From Pseudomonas helvetica (GTDB lineage Bacteria > Pseudomonadota > Gammaproteobacteria > Pseudomonadales > Pseudomonadaceae): a DNA stretch of 64,000 bases. The first letter of the stretch is position 1. Each line of letters starts with the position of its first letter. The DNA is taken from positions 1,398,501 to 1,462,500 of the forward strand of contig NZ_CP150917.1 in the NCBI RefSeq assembly GCF_039908645.1. The letters are read 5' to 3'. The position numbers and the translations under genes are program-made. This document shows, piece by piece, positions 25,757 to 34,745 of this stretch. The notes beneath the pieces were generated by a model. The model searched no databases and was not told where the DNA came from. It saw only the letters and a program-made list of their open reading frames with translations.

Positions 25757-26263
25757 TTGAACGGTACAATATTATTTAGCGCGCGAACACGGGGTGCTTA
25801 TATTGTTGGGTTAAATGGGGCGGATATTCCTGATGATGTAATCGAAATACCCCGGGCATATTGGCTCTCGTTGCTTGAGGCGTTGGCTAGATCGCCGAAG
25901 ATTATTTCTGTGCGTCCTGAAGATGGTTACCCGATTCTTGTGGATCCTCCGTCTGTGTCAACTGAAGTGTCTGCGTCAAACGAACGTGCCTGGCGCGACT
26001 CCGAACTGTTTCAAACCGATGGTTTGGTTGCAAGGCATCGTGACGAGCTGGAGACAGGAGGGGCAACCACGTTGTCAGCGGCGGAGTACGAAGCCTTGCA
26101 AACTTACCGTCGAAACTTGCGCAATTGGCCGGTTACCGAGAAGTTCCCTGCACTGACAGAGCGACCGGTACTGATTGCCCCCGTCAGCATTATGGCTGCT
26201 CCTGTTAGAAAAACACGGGTCAGAAAATCGGTGAAACCGGTAGAGCCCACCATCGCTCAATAG
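25757..26263 (+). CDS. Tail fibre 2 assembly chaperone (TTG start)
   Basis: A 168-residue protein read from the TTG at 25757, two bases after the fibre 2 stop, with AAGGGG upstream; no ATG is available near the start of the similar region. The N-terminus (NGTILFSARTRGAYIVGLNG, then ADIPDDVIEIPRAYW) is that of lambda Tfa/gp38-type fibre assembly proteins, which fold the fibre tip. The C-terminal tail is rich in K, R and P. Moderately A+T-rich. Confidence 0.7.
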   Translation: MNGTILFSARTRGAYIVGLNGADIPDDVIEIPRAYWLSLLEALARSPKIISVRPEDGYPILVDPPSVSTEVSASNERAWRDSELFQTDGLVARHRDELETGGATTLSAAEYEALQTYRRNLRNWPVTEKFPALTERPVLIAPVSIMAAPVRKTRVRKSVKPVEPTIAQ

Positions 26264-26284
26264 ACATTTATAAGGAGTGGAACA

Positions 26285-27364
26285 TTGGATTATCCAAAAA
26301 GTGTCCCCGGTGTAGGGTTGGTGAATGGCAGGTTCGTTGATGAAAACATGGTTTCCGGAACACCGGGATCGTTGATTCCCGCGACGTGGGGTAACAGTGT
26401 TACCCAGGAAATGCTGGCGGTTATTACGAGTGCCGGACTGGCTCCGTCTGAGGCAGATAACGGTCAGTTGTTGAAAGCGTTGCAAGTAATCATGACGAAG
26501 GCTAGTCCGATGCTTTCGTTGGTGAAAACCGTGGCCGTCTCTCAAATATTGGCTCCCGATGATCTGGGGCTTGTGTTGGCCAATGGCGGAGCGAATGCGG
26601 TCACTCTCACACTGCCTGCTGCTAATTCAGCCCTAGGTGTTCGTGATGTGATCGTGCGCCGAGTGGATAACAGCGGTAACCGGTTGGTTGTTCAATGTTC
26701 GGGCACAGACTCTCTCAAATTTCACACGCATCTTCGTACTAACGGTTATCCGTTTCTGGTGTTGATGGGCGCGGGAGACTGGTGGCATTTGCGTAGCGAT
26801 GGCGCTGGTAGCTGGTGGCCCGTAGGGCGGTTTGATGGAACCCCGCTTGGGCGGCCTGTCTTTGAAACGACCGTGGCATTGATGCCGGGCGGATACGGTG
26901 CCCTGAACGGATCAATCCTTAATCGCGCTGAGTGGCCTTGGCTGTGGGATCACGCGCAGCAGTCGGGAATGTTGCGCCCAGAAACCGATCGTGGAGGTGC
27001 ATGGACGCCGGGGGATGGTTCCACGACTTTTCGCGCTCCCGAAGCGCGTGGTGAGTTTCTTCGGATATGGGCTGAGGATTATTCCGTCGATACCGGACGT
27101 GTACCGGGTACGTGGCAAAAGGGGTCATTGGTGCACGGCGACAATGGTATTGGAGATAACATTATTTTTGCCACAGATATTATCGGCCAAAGAAAGTTGT
27201 TGGGTTTTGATGCGGGTTCTTTGGGGGACTATGTGGGGTCGGTTGTTAAGTACATCACACCCAATACTACAGTTACGCAGCTCCCTGACTTTGAATTGAT
27301 GAATCACAGTGGTGTGGCTCGTCCGCGAAACATTGCTTACCCTGGCCGTATCAAACTCATTTGA
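26285..27364 (+). CDS. Tail fibre 3 with tail-collar domain (TTG start), particle 2
   Basis: A 359-residue fibre read from a TTG at 26285, preceded by AAGGAGTGG; the residues after it match the start of fibres 1 and 2, so the TTG is well supported. The shared attachment domain (residues 1 to about 70) is closest to that of fibre 2. Residues about 180-359 form a phage tail-collar-like tip (GAWTPGDGSTTFRAPEARGE, ending RPRNIAYPGRIKLI). Different tip folds on the same base suggest alternative receptors. Confidence 0.85.
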   Translation: MDYPKSVPGVGLVNGRFVDENMVSGTPGSLIPATWGNSVTQEMLAVITSAGLAPSEADNGQLLKALQVIMTKASPMLSLVKTVAVSQILAPDDLGLVLANGGANAVTLTLPAANSALGVRDVIVRRVDNSGNRLVVQCSGTDSLKFHTHLRTNGYPFLVLMGAGDWWHLRSDGAGSWWPVGRFDGTPLGRPVFETTVALMPGGYGALNGSILNRAEWPWLWDHAQQSGMLRPETDRGGAWTPGDGSTTFRAPEARGEFLRIWAEDYSVDTGRVPGTWQKGSLVHGDNGIGDNIIFATDIIGQRKLLGFDAGSLGDYVGSVVKYITPNTTVTQLPDFELMNHSGVARPRNIAYPGRIKLI

Positions 27365-27371
27365 GGTTTAA

Positions 27372-27980
27372 ATGCCAAATTATTTAATCAATGACGTTCG
27401 CCAATTGGTTGGTCCAATTACATTCCCTGTCGTCCCGGGGCTTGGTGTTCAATTACCGAGTAATGCCGTCGAGTTCCCTCACGCGCTTGCCGAACCCGAA
27501 AACGGTTTTGTATGGGCCTGGGTTAACGGAGCTCCGCAGGCATTGCGTGACCGCCGCGGCACAGTATTTCAAATGCAAACAGGCGCATCGACCACCTGGG
27601 AACAATTGGGTGAGTTACCTGATGGCCTCACCGATAAACCTTGGCCCGGTCAATATTACGTTTGGCTCGATGGCGACTGGCAACTTGATCAATCGGCGAA
27701 AGAAACAGCCGAATTGGCAAGTGTTCTGAAAGAGCGAGACAGCCGCTTGCGCGACGCCGCCATGCGCATCGCCCCTCTTCAATACGCCGTCGATCTGGGC
27801 GATGCCACACAACAGGAGCAATCCGCGCTGCTGGACTGGAAACGCTACTGCGTTGCCTTGAACCGCATCGAACAGCAAGCAAGCTACCCACTTGAAGTCG
27901 AGTGGCCGATTCTGACGTTTTCTGAACCCAAGGAATCGACAAATTCACTGCGTTCGCTCTTCGGTCTTAAACAAAAGTAA
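27372..27980 (+). CDS. Tail fibre 3 assembly protein (Tfa family)
   Basis: A 202-residue protein of the Caudovirales tail fibre assembly family. The signature QYAVDLGDATQQEQSALLDW followed by KRYCVALNRIE lies near residues 135-170. Such chaperones trimerise and stabilise fibre tips. It starts 7 bases after the fibre 3 stop and is followed by the endolysin 15 bases later. Confidence 0.88.
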   Translation: MPNYLINDVRQLVGPITFPVVPGLGVQLPSNAVEFPHALAEPENGFVWAWVNGAPQALRDRRGTVFQMQTGASTTWEQLGELPDGLTDKPWPGQYYVWLDGDWQLDQSAKETAELASVLKERDSRLRDAAMRIAPLQYAVDLGDATQQEQSALLDWKRYCVALNRIEQQASYPLEVEWPILTFSEPKESTNSLRSLFGLKQK

Positions 27981-27995
27981 ATCAAGGACATCCTC

Positions 27996-28559
27996 ATGCC
28001 TGTAACAGAAGGGCAACTGCTCAAGATCATGCCCAACGCCCGCCTCCAAGCGGGCGTTTTCGTTTCTGCCCTCAACACCGCCATGACCCGCCACAACATC
28101 AACACCCCCAAGCGCATCGCCGCGTTCCTTGCACAAATCGGCCATGAGTCGGGGCAGTTGCGGTATGTGCGTGAGTTGGGCAGCGACCAGTACCTCAGCA
28201 AATACGATACCGGCACGCTGGCCGTCCGCTTGGGCAATACGCCTGAAGCTGACGGTGATGGTCAGCGCTATCGGGGGCGTGGGCTGATTCAGATCACCGG
28301 GCGCGATAACTATCGTCGATGCAGCCTTGGACTGTTCGGTGATGAGCGTTTGCTGACCCTGCCAGAGTTGCTCGAGCAGCCGCAATGGGCGGCCGAATCG
28401 GCGGCCTGGTTCTGGGAGCTGAACGGTTTGAATGAACTGGCCGATCGTGAGCAGTTCAACAGCATCACCCGCAGGATCAACGGCGGGTTGAATGGGCTGG
28501 AAGAACGTTTGCAGCTCTGGACACGGGCGAGGGCGGTGTTATGCCAGCCTTCGGTCTGA
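27996..28559 (+). CDS. Endolysin, glycoside hydrolase family 19
   Basis: A 187-residue chitinase-class (GH19) lysozyme. The catalytic Glu pair is visible at E51 (GHESGQ) and E60 (YVRELGS), and the active-site segment YRGRGLIQITGRDNY follows. It degrades peptidoglycan after the holin (898-1245) opens the inner membrane. No signal peptide is present, so it needs the holin. It overlaps the i-spanin gene by 19 bases. As the only endolysin, it probably serves both particles. Confidence 0.9.
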   Translation: MPVTEGQLLKIMPNARLQAGVFVSALNTAMTRHNINTPKRIAAFLAQIGHESGQLRYVRELGSDQYLSKYDTGTLAVRLGNTPEADGDGQRYRGRGLIQITGRDNYRRCSLGLFGDERLLTLPELLEQPQWAAESAAWFWELNGLNELADREQFNSITRRINGGLNGLEERLQLWTRARAVLCQPSV

Positions 28560-29077
28560 TGCCACTTTCGTACCGGGTGATCGGCGTCGCTGTGCTGCTG
28601 GCCATTGTGGCTGGCAGTGCTGCGGCAGTGTCCTGGCACCTTCAGGATTGGCGCTACGGTCGGCAACTGGCGGAACAAGCCAGGTTGCACGGCGAGGCGC
28701 TGAACCAACTGACCCTGGCGGCGGCGAATCAACAGCGCACCGAACAGGACAAGCGCCTGGCCCTGGAGCAGCGTCTTCAGGCCAGCGATCAAACCTATTC
28801 AAAGGCCTTGAGCGATGCACAACGTGATCAAGGTCGCCTGCGCGACCGTCTTGCCACTGCTGATTTGCGCCTGTCAGTCCTTGTCGACCCCCGTGAAGCC
28901 GACACCGGTTGTGGTGTGTCAGCCGCCTCCGGCACCGGCGGCGTGGTTCATGGAACCCTACGAGCCCGACTTGAGCCGGCGCATGCTCAACGAATTATCG
29001 GCATCACCGACACAGGCGACCGCGGACTGATTGCCTTGCAGGCCTGTCAGGCGTATGTCAGAGCCCTGGCTCATTAA
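28541..29077 (+). CDS. Rz-like inner membrane spanin
   Basis: A 178-residue protein with an N-terminal membrane anchor (VIGVAVLLAIVAGSAAAV, about residues 12-29) and a long charged, coiled-coil-prone periplasmic part (EQARLHGEALNQLTLAAANQ and on), the layout of lambda Rz. With the nested lipoprotein it would fuse inner and outer membranes in the last step of lysis. Confidence 0.85.
   Translation: MPAFGLMPLSYRVIGVAVLLAIVAGSAAAVSWHLQDWRYGRQLAEQARLHGEALNQLTLAAANQQRTEQDKRLALEQRLQASDQTYSKALSDAQRDQGRLRDRLATADLRLSVLVDPREADTGCGVSAASGTGGVVHGTLRARLEPAHAQRIIGITDTGDRGLIALQACQAYVRALAH
28815..29030 (+). CDS. Rz1-like outer membrane spanin lipoprotein (nested)
   Basis: A 71-residue ORF lying fully inside the Rz gene in another frame, as in lambda. 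It has an N-terminal signal with a lipobox ending ICAC (Cys 20), then a short Pro-rich part (PVKPTPVVVCQPPPAPA). It pairs with the i-spanin. Too short for most gene finders but well supported by position and lipobox. Confidence 0.8.
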   Translation: MHNVIKVACATVLPLLICACQSLSTPVKPTPVVVCQPPPAPAAWFMEPYEPDLSRRMLNELSASPTQATAD

Positions 29078-29159
29078 CATTTTGATCTAGCCCGCGTCTT
29101 GCAAGCGTGATTCGCTCGTGTACGGTAGTGCGCATGCCCGCCTGATCAAGGAGAGAGTC

Positions 29160-29660
29160 GTGAACGAAATCACCCAGCTTGCCGCGCAACTAGGCCGGCG
29201 TTTGCAGGTGCTCAATGCGCATGTCAGCACGGCGGAGTCCTGCACCGGTGGCGGGATCGCCGAAGCGATCACCCGAATCGCCGGCAGCTCGGCGTGGTTC
29301 GAGGCGGGTTACGTCACCTATTCCAATCGGCAGAAGACCCAGCAACTGAATGTGCCCGCCGAGTTGTTCACCGAGGTCGGGGCGGTCAGTCGTGAAGTGG
29401 TCGAAGCCATGGTACGTGGCGCCCAGCACAAGAGTCGCGCGCGTTTTGCCGTGGCGGTCAGCGGTATTGCAGGACCGGACGGCGGTACGTCGAACAAGCC
29501 GGTGGGCACCGTGTGGTTGGCCTGGGGGATCGGAGATGCCGTGTATTCGGAGTGCCGACACTTCCCCGGTAACCGCGGTGAGGTCCGCCGACAAACGGTG
29601 AAGGCCGCGCTAGAGGGGTTGCTGCAGTATACCGCCGGAGAAATCTCAAATGAGGGGTAG
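29160..29660 (+). CDS. pncC: Nicotinamide-nucleotide amidase (CinA C-terminal domain)
   Basis: A 166-residue PncC/CinA-C protein with the family motifs [15 protein letters not shown] near residue 24 and [20 protein letters not shown] near residue 101. It deamidates nicotinamide mononucleotide in NAD recycling. It starts at a GTG (29160) preceded by AAGGAGAG; the following core genes recA and recX confirm the cinA-recA locus. It marks the right border of the tailocin island. Confidence 0.92.
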   Translation: MNEITQLAAQLGRRLQVLNAHVSTAESCTGGGIAEAITRIAGSSAWFEAGYVTYSNRQKTQQLNVPAELFTEVGAVSREVVEAMVRGAQHKSRARFAVAVSGIAGPDGGTSNKPVGTVWLAWGIGDAVYSECRHFPGNRGEVRRQTVKAALEGLLQYTAGEISNEG

Positions 29661-29687
29661 GCGATCCCGAAACGCTGTGGAATAATA

Positions 29688-29703
29688 CTGGCTACTTATA
29701 CAG
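29688..29703 (+). promoter_or_regulatory. LexA (SOS) box before recA
   Basis: CTGGCTACTTATACAG matches the CTGT-N8-ACAG SOS box with one mismatch and lies 40 bases before the recA start. The same CTGG-N8-ACAG form is found before dinB (50074-50089). Confidence 0.8.
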
Positions 29704-29743
29704 GTGTTGGCCGTCAGGCCTTATTGATTACGTGAGGACTTTA

Positions 29744-30796
29744 ATGGACGACAACAAGAAGAAAGCCTTGGCTGCGGCCCTGGGTCAGATCGAACGTCAA
29801 TTCGGCAAAGGTGCCGTGATGCGTATGGGCGATCAAGACCGTCAGGCGATCCCGGCTATTTCCACTGGCTCTCTGGGTCTGGATATCGCACTCGGCATTG
29901 GCGGTCTGCCAAAAGGCCGTATCGTTGAAATCTACGGTCCTGAATCCTCCGGTAAAACCACGCTGACACTGTCCGTGATCGCCCAGGCTCAAAAAGCCGG
30001 CGCGACCTGCGCATTCGTCGACGCCGAGCACGCCCTGGACCCGGAGTACGCCGGCAAACTGGGCGTCAATGTCGACGACCTGCTGGTTTCCCAGCCGGAT
30101 ACCGGCGAGCAAGCCCTGGAAATCACCGACATGCTGGTGCGCTCCAACGCGGTTGACGTGATCATCGTCGACTCCGTGGCGGCCCTGGTTCCGAAGGCTG
30201 AAATCGAAGGCGAAATGGGTGACATGCACGTGGGCCTGCAAGCCCGTCTGATGTCCCAGGCGCTGCGTAAAATCACCGGTAACATCAAGAACGCCAACTG
30301 CCTGGTGATCTTCATCAACCAGATCCGGATGAAAATCGGCGTGATGTTCGGCAGCCCGGAAACCACCACCGGTGGTAACGCGCTGAAGTTCTACGCTTCG
30401 GTTCGTCTGGACATCCGCCGCACCGGCGCGGTGAAAGAAGGCGACGAAGTGGTCGGCAGCGAAACCCGTGTCAAAGTCGTCAAGAACAAGGTGGCTTCGC
30501 CGTTCCGTCAGGCCGAGTTCCAGATTCTTTACGGCAAGGGCATCTACCTCAACGGTGAGATGATCGACCTTGGCGTGCTGCACGGCTTCGTTGAGAAATC
30601 CGGTGCCTGGTATGCCTACAACGGCAGCAAGATCGGCCAGGGCAAAGCCAACTCGGCCAAGTTCCTGCAGGATAACCCGGACATCGCAGCCACTCTTGAG
30701 AAGCAGATTCGCGACAAGCTGCTGACGCCGACTCCAGACGTCAAGGCTTCGCCGGTCAAAGAGACTGCCGATGATCTGGCTGACGCTGATATCTGA
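29744..30796 (+). CDS. recA: Recombinase RecA
   Basis: A 350-residue RecA. Walker [10 protein letters not shown] near residue 67 and the following ATP-binding and DNA-binding loops ([24 protein letters not shown], residues about 195-215) are intact. It performs strand exchange and, on single-stranded DNA, triggers self-cleavage of LexA and CI/PrtR-type repressors, here plausibly including the repressor at the left end of the island. GTGAGGA ribosome site precedes the ATG. Confidence 0.98.
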   Translation: MDDNKKKALAAALGQIERQFGKGAVMRMGDQDRQAIPAISTGSLGLDIALGIGGLPKGRIVEIYGPESSGKTTLTLSVIAQAQKAGATCAFVDAEHALDPEYAGKLGVNVDDLLVSQPDTGEQALEITDMLVRSNAVDVIIVDSVAALVPKAEIEGEMGDMHVGLQARLMSQALRKITGNIKNANCLVIFINQIRMKIGVMFGSPETTTGGNALKFYASVRLDIRRTGAVKEGDEVVGSETRVKVVKNKVASPFRQAEFQILYGKGIYLNGEMIDLGVLHGFVEKSGAWYAYNGSKIGQGKANSAKFLQDNPDIAATLEKQIRDKLLTPTPDVKASPVKETADDLADADI

Positions 30797-30804
30797 TTGA
30801 TCCG

Positions 30805-31272
30805 ATGACCGCCGTACTCGATACCCTCGTCGCGGTGCGGCGAACCGCAATGGACCTGCTCGCACGACGCGAGCACGGTCGAGTCGAGCTGACGCGTAAA
30901 CTGCGTCAGCGCGGCGCTTCTGATGAAATGATCGATACAGCACTCGACCGTCTGACGGAAGAGGGGCTGCTGTCCGAATCCCGATACCTCGAAAGCTTCG
31001 TTTCCTACCGTGCCCGTTCCGGCTACGGCCCTTTGCGCATTCGCGAAGAGTTGAGCCAGCGTGGTTTGCAACGTGCCGATATCGAACTTGCCCTGCGTGA
31101 AAGCGGAATCAGTTGGCAGGAGAACCTGGAGGAGACCTGGCGACGCAAGTTTGCCGGGCATTTACCGATAGACGCCCGCGAGCGCGCCAAGCAAGGGCGC
31201 TTCCTCGCCTATCGGGGATACTCCATGGAAATGATTGGCCGCTTGTTCAGCGGCCGAGGAATGGATGACTGA
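30805..31272 (+). CDS. recX: RecA regulator RecX
   Basis: A 155-residue RecX, 8 bases after recA and so co-transcribed. The motif [20 protein letters not shown] near residue 17 and three-helix repeats are typical. It limits RecA filament growth. A strong terminator follows. Confidence 0.95.
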   Translation: MTAVLDTLVAVRRTAMDLLARREHGRVELTRKLRQRGASDEMIDTALDRLTEEGLLSESRYLESFVSYRARSGYGPLRIREELSQRGLQRADIELALRESGISWQENLEETWRRKFAGHLPIDARERAKQGRFLAYRGYSMEMIGRLFSGRGMDD

Positions 31273-31275
31273 CTG

Positions 31276-31312
31276 AAAGGGCCCGACTATTGAAATAGTC
31301 GGGCCTTTTTTT
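31276..31312. terminator. Bidirectional terminator after recX
   Basis: GGGCCCGACTATT and its complement around a GAA loop give a long GC-rich stem with A and T runs at either side, serving recX and the convergent LOG gene. Confidence 0.9.
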
Positions 31313-31314
31313 GC

Positions 31315-32436
31315 TCAAGTAACCTTGATCTGTTCCCGTTTGCGCTGTGGCGTCTGGGGCGGTTGAGCCGTGGCCCAGTTTTCCGGCTGGTTGATGTAGT
31401 CGACCAGTTCACGCAGGCGTCCGTGATCACGGGCGTTGAACGTGAAGGACAGCCGCACCAGATGACTGAACTGAGCCTCGTCGTGCTCCTCGCCAGCGTA
31501 AGTATGTTGATGAAAGTGATCGCTCAGGCACAGGTCGGCAAAGGCCTCCTGTATATGCTCGAGCGCCTGGTCGCTGAGTTTGTGATTCATGCGGATCACG
31601 AACTGATGTTTCAGCCAGCGGCTGGAGTGGAAGTTGCTGTAGAACTGATTGATTTCCGCCACAGCGTCATCGACGGTGTACACCAGACGAATCAGCTTCA
31701 GATCGTTCGACAGGATGTAATGGTTGGCCTCCAATTGATTGCGGATGAAGTTCAGCGCACTTTCCCAGAACGTGCCGCCAGGAGCATCCAGCAACACCAC
31801 GGGAACCAGCGGGCTTTTGCCGGTCTGGATCAGGGTCAGTACTTCCAGGGCTTCGTCCAGCGTGCCGAAGCCGCCAGGGCAGAGCACCAGTGCGTCGGCC
31901 TCTTTGACGAAAAACAGTTTGCGGGTAAAGAAAAAGTGAAACGGTAGCAGGTTGGCAGTGCCGCCTACGGTCGGATTCGCATGCTGCTCGAAGGGTAGGG
32001 TGATATTGAATCCAAGGCTGTTATCCCGACCTGCACCTTCATGGGCGGCGGCCATGATGCCGCCGCCGGCACCGGTGATGACCATCAGGTTCGATTGGGC
32101 GAGTTTTGCGCCCAGTTCCCGGGCCAGGGCGTACAGCGGATGTTCAACCGGCGTACGTGCCGAGCCGAAAACGGTCACTTTGCGCCGCCCCTTGAACTGC
32201 TCCAGCACACGGAAGGCATGCTCGAGTTCGCGCAGGGTTTGCTGGGTAATCTTGGCGTTCCAGCGATTGTGGTCTTCTTGCGCCATGCGCAAGACCGTCA
32301 ACATCATGTCGCGATAAATCGGAATATTCGGGCTATTGGGTGAAACCAGGTTGAGTTGCTCTTCGATCTTGCTGGTGAGATCGACGCCGATGCTCTGAAA
32401 ATGACGCACCAGAAGCTCATTCGGTTGGTAAGGCAT
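31315..32436 (-). CDS. LOG family nucleotide monophosphate nucleosidase
   Basis: A 373-residue LOG-family protein with the signature GSART and GAGGGIMAAAHEGAG (about residues 90-135), and PGGFGTLDE near residue 195. Such enzymes hydrolyse nucleotide monophosphates, releasing the base (Lonely Guy cytokinin-activating and PpnN-type activity). Shorter than E. coli PpnN (about 450 residues), so the name ppnN is not used. It is convergent with recX. Confidence 0.85.
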   Translation of the reverse strand: MPYQPNELLVRHFQSIGVDLTSKIEEQLNLVSPNSPNIPIYRDMMLTVLRMAQEDHNRWNAKITQQTLRELEHAFRVLEQFKGRRKVTVFGSARTPVEHPLYALARELGAKLAQSNLMVITGAGGGIMAAAHEGAGRDNSLGFNITLPFEQHANPTVGGTANLLPFHFFFTRKLFFVKEADALVLCPGGFGTLDEALEVLTLIQTGKSPLVPVVLLDAPGGTFWESALNFIRNQLEANHYILSNDLKLIRLVYTVDDAVAEINQFYSNFHSSRWLKHQFVIRMNHKLSDQALEHIQEAFADLCLSDHFHQHTYAGEEHDEAQFSHLVRLSFTFNARDHGRLRELVDYINQPENWATAQPPQTPQRKREQIKVT

Positions 32437-32940
32437 TCAACTTCTCCTTCTACACAGAACCTTCGGCTCGAACGAGAAATTCGCCTGAGCCGCGACACAG
32501 CTTGTGTCGCTCTCAGCCCGCAAGAGGGCTGGGCACTACACCCGACCCGACCTGACCATGAAGCGTTGAAGTGGCGGTCGAGTCATCCAGACGGGTTCTG
32601 CTTATCCCTTGGATGAAAGAAACGTTCGCACGACAGGACTCTGAATGGGCAGCCCCTTTTCTGCCCCGGACATTAAACACCAATACATTGAATCTAGACG
32701 CTCGTGGTGAGTTGCGCTGACTTGATCATGGTCCTCGAAAGTCTTCGCTGGCAATCACTTATTGCGAGTTCACAACCGACTGTCACCGCTCGTCAGAACC
32801 TGTGTCGGACGGCCAAGGCTCTGATTTACTCAGTTACAGACACAACACGACAGCATTGCGTCCAGGGCAAGGCGCAAGGCTTCAGGAGCGGTAGGGGATC
32901 ATCGCGCAATGATTGGCGATCAAGTGCAAGGAGGCAGGCT
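32437..32940. other. Intergenic region without recognised gene
   Basis: About 500 bases between the LOG gene and a small ORF. A GTG-led extension of the small ORF back to 32704 lacks a ribosome binding site and known similarity, so it is not annotated. The LOG promoter must lie in the left part. Nothing else is identified. Confidence 0.5.
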
Positions 32941-33135
32941 ATGAGCCTGGTGATTCTGGAGGTCGATGCGCAACTGTATCGATTGCTGCAGTCGGCGGCC
33001 GCGCGCAATCACGTGAGCCTTGAAGAGGAATGTCGTCGGCGCCTGGAAGGCCAAGAGTGGCGCTCGCCTTATTTGCAGGCGCTGGTGGCAGAGCTGCGCG
33101 CCGATGACGAGCAACGACGCGCAGGTTCTCACTGA
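32941..33135 (+). CDS. Orphan ribbon-helix-helix (FitA-like) protein
   Basis: A 64-residue protein: LVILEVDAQLYRLLQSAAAR then NHVSLEEECRRRLEG resembles the ribbon-helix-helix DNA-binding fold of FitA/VapB antitoxins. CAAGGAGG precedes the ATG. No PIN-domain toxin gene is adjacent; the next gene is on the other strand. It may be a leftover antitoxin or a stand-alone regulator. Confidence 0.6.
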   Translation: MSLVILEVDAQLYRLLQSAAARNHVSLEEECRRRLEGQEWRSPYLQALVAELRADDEQRRAGSH

Positions 33136-33144
33136 TTCAAGTGA

Positions 33145-33570
33145 TTACTTTTTCTTTTGTGCCGTTTGCGCAGGGCAATCCGATTCCTGGTAGCTGGCCG
33201 AGCCTACAGGGCGATTGGTTTTGTTTTCCGAAAAGTCGTAACGCATGATCGCGCCCTTGGCCATCAGCTTGCGGTAGTTCACGTTGCGGCAAACGCTGGC
33301 GCCCAGTTGCAGATAAACCACTTTTGGATTGGCGCGCATTTCGTCGGCATAAGCCGATTGCACGCTGATGTGGTCGATCAGCTGTTTGCCATCGACCGTA
33401 TAACCTTGGTCGAGAAGGTTCTCATTGATTTCCCGAGGCAGACCGACGTTACTTTCCGCAGCAACCTTTTCCAGCATCTTGCCCAGATTCAAGTCATTCA
33501 GGGAGGCTGCTTGAGCGCTGAAGGGCAGGGCCAGCAGAAGGGCAGCGGTGGGGACGATAAGGCGCAGCAT
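33145..33570 (-). CDS. PA3611-like secreted protein
   Basis: A 141-residue protein with an N-terminal signal peptide (LIVPTAALLLALPFSAQAAS, cleavage after AQA). The rest (DLNLGKMLEKVAAESNVGLP, SVQSAYADEMRANPKVVYLQ, two Cys) matches the quorum-sensing-regulated virulence factor family PA3611, consistent with the P. aeruginosa gene order around recA. The ATG at 33570 has a good AGGAGA site. Confidence 0.75.
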   Translation of the reverse strand: MLRLIVPTAALLLALPFSAQAASLNDLNLGKMLEKVAAESNVGLPREINENLLDQGYTVDGKQLIDHISVQSAYADEMRANPKVVYLQLGASVCRNVNYRKLMAKGAIMRYDFSENKTNRPVGSASYQESDCPAQTAQKKK

Positions 33571-33760
33571 GAAACTCTCCTGGTTCAGTGACTGGTGCTT
33601 CGACCAGCCACATGGCGGTGCGTTCAGTGGCGGCGGATTATAGGCGAGCGGGGGGTAGGCGGTACAGGTTTGGGCGAGCTGCTCTGGTAAACTGCCGCGA
33701 CTTTCTGCCTTGCCGAGTGTTTTTTGTGTCGATATCCCTTCCCAGCCGGTGCTGCCTGCG

Positions 33761-34519
33761 ATGAGCGATGCAGCCCAACGTTTTGCCACGAACGCCGTAG
33801 CCCGTCTGCGCGATGAGCGAGAAGAGGAGAGCACCAAGCCTTTTCTGGCCCGCGGTTCACGGGCGCCCCGTTGCCATACGTGCCGGGTGATCGAAAGCCA
33901 CTGCCTATGTAACTGGCGTCCCCAGGTCGAATCACGGGCCGGTGTTTGCCTGATCATGACCAGGAAGGAAGTGTTCAAACCGAGCAACACCGGCTGGCTG
34001 ATCGCAGACGTGGTCAGGGATAACTTTGCCTTTATCTGGTCGCGTACCGAGATCGACCCGCAATTGATCAAGCTTTTGTCCGACCCGCAATGGCAGCCTT
34101 ATCTGGTCTTTCCCGGCGAATACGTTGCTCCCGAACGCGTGACTCATACCGTCGAGGCGACCAGCGAGAAGCGCCCGCTGTTCATCCTGCTGGATGCAAC
34201 CTGGACCGAGGCGAGGAAGATTTTTCGGAAAAGCCCTTATTTCGACGGGTTTCCGATTCTGAGCCTGCTCCCCGAAAAACTCTCGCGGTACCGCCTGCGA
34301 AGGTCTACCCGCAGCGAACACCTGTGCACCGCGGAAGTGGCTGCGTTGTGCCTGGATCTGGCAGGGGATGTAGACGCTGCATCGGCACTGGGTGCCTATT
34401 TCGATGTGTTCAGCCAGCATTACCTCGATGCGAAACATCAACTGGAAATGAATGTCTCGACCCCGGCCCATACAGAATTGCTGCCTTTCGTTGAACACAC
34501 CGCGCCGGTCATGTCCTGA
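33761..34519 (+). CDS. DTW-domain tRNA-uridine aminocarboxypropyltransferase (TapT-like)
   Basis: A 252-residue DTW/YfiP-family protein. The Cys-rich motif PRCHTCRVIESHCLCNWRP near residue 32 (probable zinc site) and the signature LLDATWTEARKIF near residue 145 are present. Family members install acp3U47 on tRNAs. The ATG at 33761 is preferred to an upstream TTG at 33710. Transcription start is not determined. Confidence 0.85.
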   Translation: MSDAAQRFATNAVARLRDEREEESTKPFLARGSRAPRCHTCRVIESHCLCNWRPQVESRAGVCLIMTRKEVFKPSNTGWLIADVVRDNFAFIWSRTEIDPQLIKLLSDPQWQPYLVFPGEYVAPERVTHTVEATSEKRPLFILLDATWTEARKIFRKSPYFDGFPILSLLPEKLSRYRLRRSTRSEHLCTAEVAALCLDLAGDVDAASALGAYFDVFSQHYLDAKHQLEMNVSTPAHTELLPFVEHTAPVMS

Positions 34520-34745
34520 GAGTCGCCCATACTGACAGGTAACCGCAGGTTTGCGGCTTGACCACCCAGGCTTCGCTGGGCATCCTTGGCGCCGATTGGG
34601 GTGCGGCCGAAGATTGAAACGCCGGTTTTATGGGCTCTTGGCGTTGAACGTGCCCTGTTGGTGCCGCTATCTGGCGGTACCTCGAGTTGCCTTGGCGATA
34701 CCTGAATGCATCGGGTCTGCCATAAAAAACAGGATCATTTGAAAA

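Noticed and set aside
898..29077. Complete prophage
   Set aside because: No capsid, portal, terminase, integrase, replication genes or attachment sites; only tail, regulation and lysis genes, hence tailocins.
31315..32436. Naming the LOG-family gene ppnN
   Set aside because: It is about 80 residues shorter than PpnN and lacks visible flanking domains, so only the family name is used.
32704..33135. Extended 143-codon version of the small ribbon-helix-helix gene
   Set aside because: The GTG at 32704 lacks a ribosome binding site, while the ATG at 32941 has a strong one and starts the conserved part.
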